Source of the DNA: Bacilli bacterium
Lineage (GTDB): Bacteria; Bacillota_I; Bacilli_A; RF39; UBA660
DNA: 13,303 nt
Direction: 5' to 3'
Assembly: GCA_918219625.1 (NCBI GenBank)
Contig: CAKJXT010000003.1
Span: 1 to 13,303 of the forward strand
The translations under genes were made by a program, and so were the position numbers. Positions 1 to 7,689 of the stretch are shown here, in pieces; the stretch's first letter is position 1; each line of letters opens with the position of its first letter. The notes below the pieces were generated by a model, which was not told the DNA's origin, did no database searches, and worked only from the letters and a program-made list of their open reading frames with translations.

Positions 1-707
1 ATTAATATTATAATTGGTGGATTTACTATTTGTGTAGATGTTGTTTGATTTGTTCCATCATATGATATAACTTCATTTTCTCTATATTTTATTGAATATT
101 TCCATACCCAGTTCCCATTTGTTGCATCATATACTAATGATACCCAACCATCTGTAGGTTTTTCCCCTTCGTAAGTTATTTGACTATTTAATTCACTTAT
201 ACCATATATTCCAGACTCTGTCTTATTTAATCCCTCTACTGCGGTGATATAACTTGCTGATTGTTGAGGCAATTTTTCAATTCTTGTTAATATTCTAGTA
301 TATTGACATGTTCCTTTTATAGAAGATGTTACTTCTCCATTTTCTATTTCAACTTTATATTTATCTATTGTTATGCATCCTGAAACCAGTTCATTTTCAT
401 TATATACTAATACACCGTTTTTTGGTTTTTTTCCATCGTATTCTATATTATATTCTCCATTTTCATTGTATATATTTCCGTCATTATTTATGTTATATTC
501 TCCTTGGAGATGTATTTTGTTTTTATTTATTTGTTGGTCTAAGATGTATTGCTCTACTGCTTTTTTATAACCGAATGCTGATGTTTGAGCTGAAGCTTTT
601 TTTGAATTTTCTAATGAATCATTTACTTTTGGGATTGTTATTACAGCAATTATACCTATTATTATTATAACTGCTAGAAGTTCAATGAGTGTGAATCCTT
701 TTTTCAT
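1..707 (-). CDS. Type IV prepilin-like secreted protein, partial (C-terminus beyond the window)
   Basis: The first 235 residues are visible and the frame is open to position 1, so the gene is cut by the window edge. The protein starts MKKGFTLIELLAVIIIIGII: a short basic leader, Gly before the cleavage site, Phe+1, Glu+5 and a hydrophobic helix. This is the class III signal recognised by prepilin peptidase. The region after the helix (residues 30-60) is helical and is followed by a polar domain rich in Asn, Tyr and Gly with only two Cys (111 and 133). Two segments share a pattern, a Tyr-Asp/Glu-Gly-x-Lys-Pro turn, a Val-Tyr strand and a Lys-Tyr strand, at about 89-119 and 179-208, suggesting an internal duplication. 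The start is well defined: TAAGGAGG lies 5 nt upstream, and its TAA is the stop codon of the HerA-like gene. The product is presumably a surface or pseudopilin protein; no pilus assembly ATPase, platform protein or prepilin peptidase is in the window. Its specific role is unknown. Confidence 0.85.
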   Translation of the reverse strand, partial: MKKGFTLIELLAVIIIIGIIAVITIPKVNDSLENSKKASAQTSAFGYKKAVEQYILDQQINKNKIHLQGEYNINNDGNIYNENGEYNIEYDGKKPKNGVLVYNENELVSGCITIDKYKVEIENGEVTSSIKGTCQYTRILTRIEKLPQQSASYITAVEGLNKTESGIYGISELNSQITYEGEKPTDGWVSLVYDATNGNWVWKYSIKYRENEVISYDGTNQTTSTQIVNPPIIIL

Positions 708-716
708 TTTTCCTCC

Positions 717-2489
717 TTATTTTTTTTCTATAAACCATGTCTTCTTTATATCACAACTATTGCTTGATGGTGCAGGATTAGGCATATCAAATTTTATAAA
801 TACTGGTACTTTAAATCCTGATCCAAAAGCTATACAGTTTCCTGCTTGTAATGTTTTTAGTTTTTTCATTATTTCATCAGTTATACTAGGAACCATTTCT
901 TTTACATAGTTCATGTCTATTGGGTGAAGGATTTTAAATATTAGGAAATTGCTGCATTGAGATATCGAGGTATCTGATAGCTCTGATGGTCTTTGTGATA
1001 TTAATCCTAATAATACTCCGTATTTTCTTCCTTCTTTTGTTATTCTGTCAAATATGTTATATCCTAATAAGTTTATATCATTATCATTTTGTACATATCT
1101 GTGTGCTTCTTCTAGTATTATATGGAATGGAATAGATGCTCTATTTTTGAGTTCTTTTGAATAATTAAACAGTAATTTTGAATAAATTTTTGTAATTGTT
1201 TTTGCGAATCTATCGTCAACATAGTTTATGTTGAAATTTATTATTTGAGCTTTTCTATCATTGGGCGCCGAAAGTAATTCTTTTATATATTGTTCTTTTG
1301 ATATAAAATTTTCATAATTAAAATATTCTTTATATTCTCCAGACGCTAATGAATGTAGTCTTACTTTAAGTACATTATATTCATCAAATACTTTTTCGCT
1401 TTTTAAAACCCCTTCACTTATAAGCGCAAAATCTAGCGCATTTTTTAAATCATCTAGAGTATATTTAAATGTTCCGTCAGGTAGCGATAATTCTAATGTG
1501 TCATCCAAGAATTTTTGTATGAATTCAATTATTAATTCCATGTCTCTTATTTTTCCTGATGCATCTATAAGAAGACATTGCTTTAATGGTCGTGTATATC
1601 CTGGCTGAAATATTTTTGTTTCTAAGTTTAATTCACTTGTATTGTAGCATGATAGTATTGAAAATATTTGGTCTCTTATTTGAGCTGGATTTTTTCCACT
1701 TGTGAATATATCTAACATTGCTCGTGCTATAATATCGTTTTTGTGTTTTATTACATCTTTTTCATCTCTTGCAAATACTGTTACTAGTTTTAATGCTTTT
1801 TCAATTATTGGTAATTGACTTTGCTTTTCACATTCTAAGAGTAATGCTATATCATCAACATCTAATAGCCATACAGGTATTCTTAATATTTTATTTTTAT
1901 CTTCATCTGTGTTTGTTGTATAGTATTTAAAACTTATTTCTGGAACAATATTGTGTAGATTTTCAAATGCGGTATGATATTCACCGTATGCATCGAAAAT
2001 AAATACGCTTGATCTATATGGAATATATGTTGGCTTTGAATATAAGTTTTGTAGTATTCTTGCTACACTACATGATTTTCCTGATCCAGTTGAACCAAAT
2101 ATTGCAAAGTGATTACTAAAGAAGCTATTTACATCTACATTTATTTTTACTCCTTCGTATATTGGACTTGTTCCTAAATATAGATGCTCATTTTCTTTAA
2201 AATCGTCTGTGCTTATAATCATTGGTATTTTTTCTTTTGAAATTAGTTTTATAACTGATGAAAAACTTGGCTTATTAATTACTCCGCTTACAAATTTATC
2301 GTTTCTTATTTCTCCTAGGAGATTAACGTATGCGATATTATTTTTAATATTTGCGATTTCTCCTATAATCTTTTTTTCTTGATCTTCCATTATTACCATT
2401 AATCCTATTAAACTTTGAATTTTATTTAGATCAATGCTTAAATTTATTAATACTGTATTTTCCTCTATTCCTATAATACTACCTATCAT
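717..2489 (-). CDS. HerA/DUF87-type hexameric ATPase (DNA translocase-like)
   Basis: This 590-residue protein has the architecture of the HerA branch of the HerA/FtsK ATPases. An N-terminal beta-rich segment (about 1-85, HAS-barrel-like) precedes the ATPase core. Walker A is GSTGSGKS at 132-139, Walker B is HIILEEAH at 456-463 with the catalytic Glu, GRKYG lies at 487-491 and SQRP at 498-501. The long helical insert between the Walker motifs (about 200-400) is typical of the family. Family members form hexamers that move double-stranded DNA; archaeal HerA works with the nuclease NurA in end resection, and bacterial HerA-like proteins can pair with Sir2 or nuclease partners in phage defence. 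No such partner is visible here. The start is supported by TAGGAG 8 nt upstream. The gene has its own short upstream region after the dtd terminator and is followed, 9 nt on, by the prepilin gene, so the two are probably co-transcribed. Family assignment is firm, biological role is not. Confidence 0.88.
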   Translation of the reverse strand: MIGSIIGIEENTVLINLSIDLNKIQSLIGLMVIMEDQEKKIIGEIANIKNNIAYVNLLGEIRNDKFVSGVINKPSFSSVIKLISKEKIPMIISTDDFKENEHLYLGTSPIYEGVKINVDVNSFFSNHFAIFGSTGSGKSCSVARILQNLYSKPTYIPYRSSVFIFDAYGEYHTAFENLHNIVPEISFKYYTTNTDEDKNKILRIPVWLLDVDDIALLLECEKQSQLPIIEKALKLVTVFARDEKDVIKHKNDIIARAMLDIFTSGKNPAQIRDQIFSILSCYNTSELNLETKIFQPGYTRPLKQCLLIDASGKIRDMELIIEFIQKFLDDTLELSLPDGTFKYTLDDLKNALDFALISEGVLKSEKVFDEYNVLKVRLHSLASGEYKEYFNYENFISKEQYIKELLSAPNDRKAQIINFNINYVDDRFAKTITKIYSKLLFNYSKELKNRASIPFHIILEEAHRYVQNDNDINLLGYNIFDRITKEGRKYGVLLGLISQRPSELSDTSISQCSNFLIFKILHPIDMNYVKEMVPSITDEIMKKLKTLQAGNCIAFGSGFKVPVFIKFDMPNPAPSSNSCDIKKTWFIEKK

Positions 2490-2512
2490 TATTTCACTCC
2501 TATCATAATATA

Positions 2513-2518
2513 ATTATA
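2513..2518 (-). promoter_or_regulatory. Candidate -10 box for the herA-like/prepilin operon
   Basis: A perfect TATAAT on the minus strand lies 23 nt upstream of the HerA-like ATG, in the 43-bp gap after the dtd terminator. The -35 region would fall in the T-tract of that terminator and has no good TTGACA match. The box is plausible because the preceding transcript should stop here, but TATAAT occurs easily by chance in sequence this AT-rich. Confidence 0.35.
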
Positions 2519-2532
2519 CAATTTTTTTAAAT

Positions 2533-2563
2533 AAAAAAAAAGAGTTAATTTGTTTTAACTCTT
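2533..2563 (-). terminator. Intrinsic terminator of the comN-rel-dtd operon
   Basis: On the minus strand a perfect 9-bp stem (AAGAGTTAA paired with TTAACTCTT; 2555-2563 with 2540-2548) encloses a 6-nt loop and runs straight into a run of at least eight T. The upstream arm overlaps the TAA stop of dtd (2562-2564), so the coding region ends inside the hairpin. The strong stem-plus-T-tract layout is a textbook Rho-independent terminator. Confidence 0.88.
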
Positions 2564-2996
2564 ACTTTTCTATTATTATTGTTACAGGTCCATCGTTAAT
2601 GCTTTCTACTTTCATGTCTGCACCGAATATACCTGTTTTAGTTTTAATTGTTTCATTTAATTTTTTATTGAATAAATCATATAGTTTTATTGCTTCTTCG
2701 CCTTTAAGTGCTTTTATATAATTTGGGCGATTTCCTTTTGATGCATCTCCATATAGAGTAAATTGTGATACGCTTAATATTTCTCCATTTACATCTTTTA
2801 TCGATTTATTCATTATTCCTGATTCATCATCAAATACTCTTAAGTTTGTTATTTTATTTATCATGTAGTCTATTTTTTCTTCATTATCATTTTCAGTAAA
2901 TCCTACTAATACTAGTAATCCATTATTTATTTCTGATACTAATTTATTATCTACTTTAACACTTGCACTATTTACTCTTGTTATTACAGTTTTCAT
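2562..2996 (-). CDS. dtd: D-aminoacyl-tRNA deacylase (DTD)
   Basis: This 144-residue protein has the normal length for DTD, the homodimeric cytoplasmic enzyme that hydrolyses D-amino acids (classically D-Tyr) and mischarged Gly from tRNA. Both signature motifs are present: SQFTLYGDASKGNRPNY at 77-93 (family SQFTLY-x-D-x-x-KG-x-RP) and the Gly-cisPro motif in NDGPVT at 134-139 that gives chiral proofreading. FGADM at 124-128 is also typical. The start ATG overlaps the rel stop as ATGA (2993-2996), so translation is probably coupled to rel; an AAAGG ribosome binding site lies 7 nt upstream. The rel-dtd order is common in Bacillota. The gene closes the operon, and its stop codon lies in the terminator hairpin. 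Confidence 0.96.
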   Translation of the reverse strand: MKTVITRVNSASVKVDNKLVSEINNGLLVLVGFTENDNEEKIDYMINKITNLRVFDDESGIMNKSIKDVNGEILSVSQFTLYGDASKGNRPNYIKALKGEEAIKLYDLFNKKLNETIKTKTGIFGADMKVESINDGPVTIIIEK

Positions 2997-5140
2997 TTTA
3001 TTAACCTTTCTATTGATTGAATATCTGTTATTGAGTTTAGGTCATTTATGAATTTATTTAGTGATTCTATATTTTCTACTAGTATTGATATTTTATATCT
3101 TGAGTTTTCACTTAATGTATTTATACTACTTACGATTATGTTATTATTTGTTGTTTTAGCTATTATATTTACTAGTATATTATCTGTTTTGTTTGCTGTT
3201 ATGAGTAATTCTGTTGGATATCTTTTTGTAGTTTCACTGTTCCAGTGTACATTTATTATTCTTTCTTCTATATTTCTAACATTAGGGCATGTTTCTCTAT
3301 GTATTGATATTCCATTTCCTTTTGTTATATATCCTAGGATATTTTCTCCTGGAACTGGATTACAGCATGAGGCGATTGATACTTTAATATTATCTATTCC
3401 TTCTACAATAATATCTTGCTTTGTATTTATTTCTTTTACTGTTTTATTTTGTATTTTATCTAGTACAACTTCTTCTTTTGTTTTTTCTTCTTTTATTACT
3501 ATATTAATCATTGGACTTACTAGTTGTTTGTTATTTCCTATATTAATATATAAGTCGTCTAGGTTTTTAAGTTTATAGCTGTTTAATATTTTTTGTATAT
3601 TTTCATCAGTTAAGAAACTTGTTAGACTAATCTTTTTTCTCCTTAATTCGTCTTTTAAGATTTCTTCACCCTTTTTTCTTGATTCATCTTTTTCTATTTT
3701 GTTGAAGTAGTTTTTAATTTTATTTTTTGCTTGGGTAGTTTTAGCAATATTTACCCATTCTCTTGATGGTGTTGATTTTTTACTTGTGTTTATTTTTACT
3801 ATATCATTTGTTTTTAATTCATAAGTAAGTGGTACAATTGTATCGTTTACCATCGCTCCTACCATTGTGTTTCCGATATCTGTATGTACTCTATATGCGA
3901 AGTCTATTGGTGTTGAACCTTGTGGAAGTTCTATTATCTTTCCATTTGGAGTGAATACATATATTGTATTTTCAAATAAATCTTGTTTTACTGTTTCTAC
4001 GAAGTGTTCGTCGTTTTCTTCTTGTAGTTCCATTATATTTTTGAATAGTTCAAGTTTTTGTTCCATTAGGTCTTTTGTTTGAGTTTTTAGTCCTTCTTTA
4101 TATGACCAGTGGGAAGCAATACCGTTTTCTGCCACTTGATCCATTTCATATGTTCTAATTTGTATTTCAAATAGATATCCATTTTTTCCGAATACTGTTG
4201 TGTGCAATGATTGATATCCATTACTTTTTGGCATTGCGACATAGTCTTTAAATCTTTTTGGTTTTGGTGTGTATTTTGAATGGACTATTCCTAGTGCTTG
4301 ATAACATTCTGGTACTGTTTTTACGAATATTCTTAAGGCATTTAAATCATATATATCATTAAAACTTTTTCCTTTATCCATTTTTTTATAGATACTATAT
4401 ATTGATTTAGCTCTTCCTTTTATTTCATGCTTTATACCATTTTGTTTTAATAAATCTGACACACTTTTAAGCATATCGTTTACTATTGCGTCTCTTTCTA
4501 TTTTGGTTTTATTTAGTGCTTCTACTATTCCAAAATATATATCTGGTTTATAGTATCTAAGTGATAAGTCTTCTAGCTCACTTTTTATTTTATACATACC
4601 TAGTCTATGCGCGATAGGTACTAATATATCTAGTGTTTCTTTTGCGTTATATTTTTGCCTATGTGGTTGTAATGCCCATAACGTTCTTAGATTATGTAGT
4701 CTATCTGCCATTTTTAGTATTATGACTCTAACATCTTCAGTCATTCCAACTAGTATTTTTCTTTGCGTTGCGATTTCTGCGTCTTTATCTGCTCCTAAAT
4801 CTAATTTATTTATTTTTGTTACACCATCTACTAGTATTCTTACTGTATGAGTGAATTCTTTTTCTAAGTCATCTAGTGTTACATCTGTATCTTCTATTGT
4901 ATCGTGTAATAAGGCTGCGCATATTGTTTCGTAGTCTGCTTTAATATCTGTTAGAATATACGCGACATTAAGTGGGTGAATTATATATGCTTCTCCACTT
5001 TTTCTAAATTGACCTTCGTGTTTTTCACTTGCTAGATTGTATGCTTTTTGTATCATTTTTAGTTGATCTTTATTTTTATTATATGTTTTTACTTTGTCTA
5101 AAAGCGAATCTATATTTATATTTTCATTAGTCTTTGTCAT
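2993..5140 (-). CDS. relA: Bifunctional (p)ppGpp synthetase/hydrolase, long RelA/SpoT homologue
   Basis: This long RSH enzyme makes and degrades (p)ppGpp, the stringent-response alarmone. From the preferred start it is 715 residues, close to the usual 730 or so. Domains in order: HD hydrolase (about 25-180) with IIHPL at 53-57, LLHDTIEDT at 77-85 and ADRLHN at 145-150; synthetase (about 235-350) with RFKD at 296-299, NGYQSLHT at 307-314 and EIQIRT at 325-330; TGS (about 391-452); helical linker; conserved-Cys domain with SCCNPVPG at 591-598 and Cys618; and a C-terminal ACT domain. The HD residues and the Arg-x-Lys-Asp motif of bifunctional enzymes are intact, so both activities are expected. 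I chose the ATG at 5140 because AAGGAG sits 8 nt upstream; the in-frame ATG at 5158 has no convincing site. The gene overlaps the upstream comN-like gene by 14 nt and dtd by 4 nt. It is the functional equivalent of Bacillota Rel. Confidence 0.96.
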   Translation of the reverse strand: MTKTNENINIDSLLDKVKTYNKNKDQLKMIQKAYNLASEKHEGQFRKSGEAYIIHPLNVAYILTDIKADYETICAALLHDTIEDTDVTLDDLEKEFTHTVRILVDGVTKINKLDLGADKDAEIATQRKILVGMTEDVRVIILKMADRLHNLRTLWALQPHRQKYNAKETLDILVPIAHRLGMYKIKSELEDLSLRYYKPDIYFGIVEALNKTKIERDAIVNDMLKSVSDLLKQNGIKHEIKGRAKSIYSIYKKMDKGKSFNDIYDLNALRIFVKTVPECYQALGIVHSKYTPKPKRFKDYVAMPKSNGYQSLHTTVFGKNGYLFEIQIRTYEMDQVAENGIASHWSYKEGLKTQTKDLMEQKLELFKNIMELQEENDEHFVETVKQDLFENTIYVFTPNGKIIELPQGSTPIDFAYRVHTDIGNTMVGAMVNDTIVPLTYELKTNDIVKINTSKKSTPSREWVNIAKTTQAKNKIKNYFNKIEKDESRKKGEEILKDELRRKKISLTSFLTDENIQKILNSYKLKNLDDLYINIGNNKQLVSPMINIVIKEEKTKEEVVLDKIQNKTVKEINTKQDIIVEGIDNIKVSIASCCNPVPGENILGYITKGNGISIHRETCPNVRNIEERIINVHWNSETTKRYPTELLITANKTDNILVNIIAKTTNNNIIVSSINTLSENSRYKISILVENIESLNKFINDLNSITDIQSIERLIK

Positions 5141-5360
5141 TTTCTTCACTCCTTGCATATTCTTCTATATCTTGTTTTTTTAAATTTATTATATCATTAA
5201 TTATATCATATAAAGTTAGGTTTGTACTTTTTTTCCATTTTATTTTTAAGTAGTTCCATATATCTTCTTCTGTTACGTAACTATTTATTTCTTTTACTTT
5301 TGTAGTAAGTGCTGGTGTTATACGTTCTTTTAGTTCTAATAAATTATTAAATTCAATCAT
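5127..5360 (-). CDS. comN: ComN-like post-transcriptional regulator family protein
   Basis: This is a 77-residue acidic, helical protein without a signal peptide. It matches what I recall of the ComN/YrzD family: a Pro-Ala-Leu...Lys...Glu segment (16-24), then EEDIWNYLKIKWKK at 31-44 (family pattern Glu-x-x-Leu/Ile-Trp-x-x-Leu-x-x-Lys-x-Trp) and a hydrophobic helix NDIINLKKQDIEEY at 55-68. In Bacillus subtilis, ComN promotes accumulation of comE late-competence mRNA and is found at division sites through DivIVA. There comN lies beside spoVB, as here, which supports the call. Usual family length is around 90-100. The start is fixed by GGAGGTG (5366-5372), 5 nt before the ATG at 5360; an upstream in-frame ATG at 5381 would place this site inside the coding region. 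It is first in an operon with rel and dtd. A competence role here is unproven. Confidence 0.72.
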   Translation of the reverse strand: MIEFNNLLELKERITPALTTKVKEINSYVTEEDIWNYLKIKWKKSTNLTLYDIINDIINLKKQDIEEYARSEENDKD

Positions 5361-5381
5361 TTTAACACCTCCGATATACAT

Positions 5382-5410
5382 ATTATAAACTAAAATTAAT
5401 TATTTTTAAA
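5382..5410 (-). promoter_or_regulatory. SigA-type promoter candidate for the comN-rel-dtd operon
   Basis: A perfect TATAAT (5382-5387) and a TTTAAA -35 element (5405-5410, four of six matches to TTGACA) are separated by 17 bp on the minus strand. Transcription would begin near 5375, leaving a leader of about 15 nt that just contains the ribosome binding site. It lies in the 84-bp divergent gap with spoVB. Confidence 0.5.
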
Positions 5411-5444
5411 GATTTATTGCATATATTTTTACATAGGAGGAACT

Positions 5445-6743
5445 ATGAAGAGTAATTTTGTTAAGTCTACTTTTATTTTAATTATTGGCGGGTTTATTAC
5501 AAAGATTATTGGGATGTTTATTAAGATTGTTATGACTAGACTTTTGGGTACTAGTGGTATAGGAATGTATATGTTAGTAAGTCCTACTTTTATGTTACTT
5601 ATTTCTCTTGCTTCTTTAGGTCTTCCTGTATCTGTTTCTAAGCTAGTTTCTGAGGATAATCGCAATAATAAGAATGTTGTTTTTTTATGTTTTCCTATTA
5701 CAGTTTTTATTAATATTTTAATTCTTATATTTTTATTACTATTTAGTGGTTTTATTTCTAATAATTTATTACATGAACCTCGTATTAGGTATGGAATTAT
5801 GTGTATTGGTTTTGTTCTTCCTTTTATTAGTATTTCTAGTATTTTAAGAGGTTATTTTTTTGGAAAACAAAAGATGATTCCACATGTCATTTCTAATGTT
5901 ACTGAGGATTTAGTAAGACTTATTATTATATTCTTAGGTGTTCCTATATTTTTAAATAAAGGTATTGAGTATGCGATTGCTTTTATAGTTTTATCTAATA
6001 TTTTTAGCGAGCTAACGAGCATTTTTGTTTTGTTTTTCTTTTTACCTCGTAATTTTAAGATTAAAAAGTCTGATTTAGTAATTGATAAGAATAATGTTAA
6101 AGATATACTTGGTATTAGTTTACCTACTACAGGTAGTAGATTAATAGGAAATATCGGATATTTTTTTGAGCCTATTATTATGACTTTCTTTTTACTTAAT
6201 AGTGGTTATTCTAATAGTTTTATTATTAATGAGTATGGTATTATTAATGGATATGTTATGCCGTTAGTTCTTCTTCCATCGTTTTTTACTTTAGCTATTA
6301 GTCAGTCTATTATTCCTGTTATTAGTTATAATTATTCTCATGGTAATTATAGTTTTACAAAAAAGAAAATAAAACAAGGAATATTTTTTTCTTTATTAAT
6401 TGGTATTCCTTGTACTTTTATATTTTTATTTATTCCTCACATTCCTCTTAAATTTATATATAATACTAATTTGGGCATTCCTTATATTAGAATTATGTCT
6501 ATTATTTGTTTACTTCATTATATTCAGTCTCCTATTAGTAGTAGTTTACAGGCTATGGGGTGCGCAAAGGATTCTATGATGGGAACATTGTTTGGAATGA
6601 TTATAAGAAGTATTGTTTTAATTATCGGTTGTAGTATTCATATTGGTATGTGGGGACTTGTATTAGCTACTAGTTCTAATATTATATTTGTTACTGTTTA
6701 TGATTATTTTAAGGTTAAAAAACATTTAAAAAGAAACGGTTAA
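5445..6743 (+). CDS. spoVB: SpoVB-like polysaccharide/lipid II-type flippase (MOP superfamily)
   Basis: This is a 432-residue, strongly hydrophobic integral membrane protein with about twelve predicted membrane segments. The N-terminal region resembles SpoVB: a first helix (8-30), RLLGTSGIGMYM at 32-43, and SLGLPVSVSKLVSE at 57-70. RGYFFGKQKM at 135-144 and the following Glu-Asp-Leu-Val-Arg are typical of the MVF/MOP exporter family. In spore formers SpoVB is needed for spore cortex synthesis and is thought to flip peptidoglycan precursors across the outer forespore membrane. B. subtilis SpoVB is about 518 residues, so this version lacks roughly the last two helices; the C-terminus (Lys-Lys-His-Leu-Lys-Arg) is a natural basic tail, not an obvious frameshift. 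AGGAGG lies 4 nt before the ATG. It is the only plus-strand gene and is divergent from comN. A general wall-polymer flippase is the alternative. Confidence 0.82.
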   Translation: MKSNFVKSTFILIIGGFITKIIGMFIKIVMTRLLGTSGIGMYMLVSPTFMLLISLASLGLPVSVSKLVSEDNRNNKNVVFLCFPITVFINILILIFLLLFSGFISNNLLHEPRIRYGIMCIGFVLPFISISSILRGYFFGKQKMIPHVISNVTEDLVRLIIIFLGVPIFLNKGIEYAIAFIVLSNIFSELTSIFVLFFFLPRNFKIKKSDLVIDKNNVKDILGISLPTTGSRLIGNIGYFFEPIIMTFFLLNSGYSNSFIINEYGIINGYVMPLVLLPSFFTLAISQSIIPVISYNYSHGNYSFTKKKIKQGIFFSLLIGIPCTFIFLFIPHIPLKFIYNTNLGIPYIRIMSIICLLHYIQSPISSSLQAMGCAKDSMMGTLFGMIIRSIVLIIGCSIHIGMWGLVLATSSNIIFVTVYDYFKVKKHLKRNG

Positions 6744-7636
6744 ATTATTCCATTCCTTTTCATTTCTTTTATTAATTGTTTTGTTTGTTCTTCTGGTAAT
6801 TCTGTTAATGGTAATCTTAGTGTTCCATCTGTTTTCCCCATATACTCTAAAGCTTTTTTAACAGGTATTGGATTTGTTTTTGAGAAAAGTGCTTTTATAA
6901 GACTTAACAGTTTTTTTTGCTGTTCTCTACTTTGTTCTTTATTTCCGTTTAAATAGTCTATTACCATGTTATGTGTTTCTTCTGGCATTATATTAGCTAA
7001 AACGGATATAACTCCTATTCCACCTAGTTCTAGTATATCTACTGTTTGGTCATCATTTCCTGAATATATATCGAACTTTCTATTTAATTTTTCTTTTATT
7101 TCTTTTAATGCTTCTACTTGTTCTAGATTTCCTGATGCTTCTTTAATAGCAATTACATTTGGGTTTGCTTCTACTATCTTTTTTACTGTTTCTGGTAATA
7201 GATTTACGCTAGTTCTTCCTGGAACATTATATAGTATTATTGGAATACTTGTTTCTTTAGCTATTGCTGTGTAGTGCTCAAATAATCCTTCTTGAGTTGG
7301 TTTATTATAGTATGGTGTTACAACTAATAATCCATCTACTGCAATTCCTTCTGCTTCTTTTGAAAGTTCTATAGCTGTTTTTGTTGAGTTTGAACCAGTT
7401 CCAGCTATAACTGGTATTCTTCCGTTTACGTGAGACATGCATTCTTCTATTACTTTTTTATGTTCTTTTTCTGATAGAGTTGCTGATTCTCCTGTTGTTC
7501 CACATATAATTATTGCATCTGTTTTATTTTCAATTTGAAAGTCGATTAATTCTTTTAAGTTTTTGTAATCCACTTCGCCATCTTTATCAAATGGAGTTAC
7601 GAGCGCTACTCCTGAACCTTTAAATATACTTTCCAT
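6740..7636 (-). CDS. dapA: 4-hydroxy-tetrahydrodipicolinate synthase
   Basis: DapA condenses pyruvate with aspartate semialdehyde, the first step of the diaminopimelate/lysine branch in the cytoplasm. From the chosen start it is 298 residues, the normal length. Hallmarks are the (beta/alpha)8 N-terminus GSGVALVTPF, GTTGES at 46-51 with the paired Thr of the catalytic relay, TPYYNKP at 107-113, YNVPGR at 136-141 with the catalytic Tyr, and IKEAS at 164-168 with the Schiff-base Lys165. I chose ATG 7636 because AGGTG lies 6 nt upstream; the alternative GTG at 7645 is part of that ribosome binding site. The product also feeds dipicolinic acid synthesis in spores, fitting the sporulation neighbours. 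It has its own promoter candidate and converges on spoVB, with the two TAA stops overlapping in a TTAA. Confidence 0.96.
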   Translation of the reverse strand: MESIFKGSGVALVTPFDKDGEVDYKNLKELIDFQIENKTDAIIICGTTGESATLSEKEHKKVIEECMSHVNGRIPVIAGTGSNSTKTAIELSKEAEGIAVDGLLVVTPYYNKPTQEGLFEHYTAIAKETSIPIILYNVPGRTSVNLLPETVKKIVEANPNVIAIKEASGNLEQVEALKEIKEKLNRKFDIYSGNDDQTVDILELGGIGVISVLANIMPEETHNMVIDYLNGNKEQSREQQKKLLSLIKALFSKTNPIPVKKALEYMGKTDGTLRLPLTELPEEQTKQLIKEMKRNGII

Positions 7637-7689
7637 TTTATTCACCTATTCTATTTTATTCATATTTTTTCTTTTTGTTCTTTATGTTT

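Noticed and set aside
326..670. Plus-strand open frame over the prepilin gene (Leu/Tyr/Phe-rich)
   Set aside because: It is the complement of a well supported minus-strand gene; low-complexity composition and no ribosome binding site.
2993..2996. Possible recoded TGA (Trp, mycoplasma-type code) at the rel stop
   Set aside because: Reading through adds only three residues before TAA, all Trp in recognised motifs use TGG, and no gene needs an internal TGA.
3048..3578. 176-residue plus-strand hydrophobic frame opposite the rel 3' half
   Set aside because: Its apparent membrane-like composition comes from the complement of Lys/Asn/Glu-rich coding sequence; the rel domains on the other strand are unmistakable.
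5420..5427. SigE-like -10 (CATATATT) upstream of spoVB, tempting for a sporulation gene
   Set aside because: The matching -35 is poor, the leader would be only about 11 nt, and such motifs are frequent by chance in DNA this AT-rich.
5429..5665. 78-residue minus-strand frame over the start of spoVB
   Set aside because: Antisense shadow of the conserved SpoVB N-terminus, without a ribosome binding site or family resemblance.
6715..6745. Possible AT-only hairpin (ATTTAA/TTAAAT) downstream of dapA
   Set aside because: Six A-T pairs with a 10-nt loop would be too unstable to act as a terminator.
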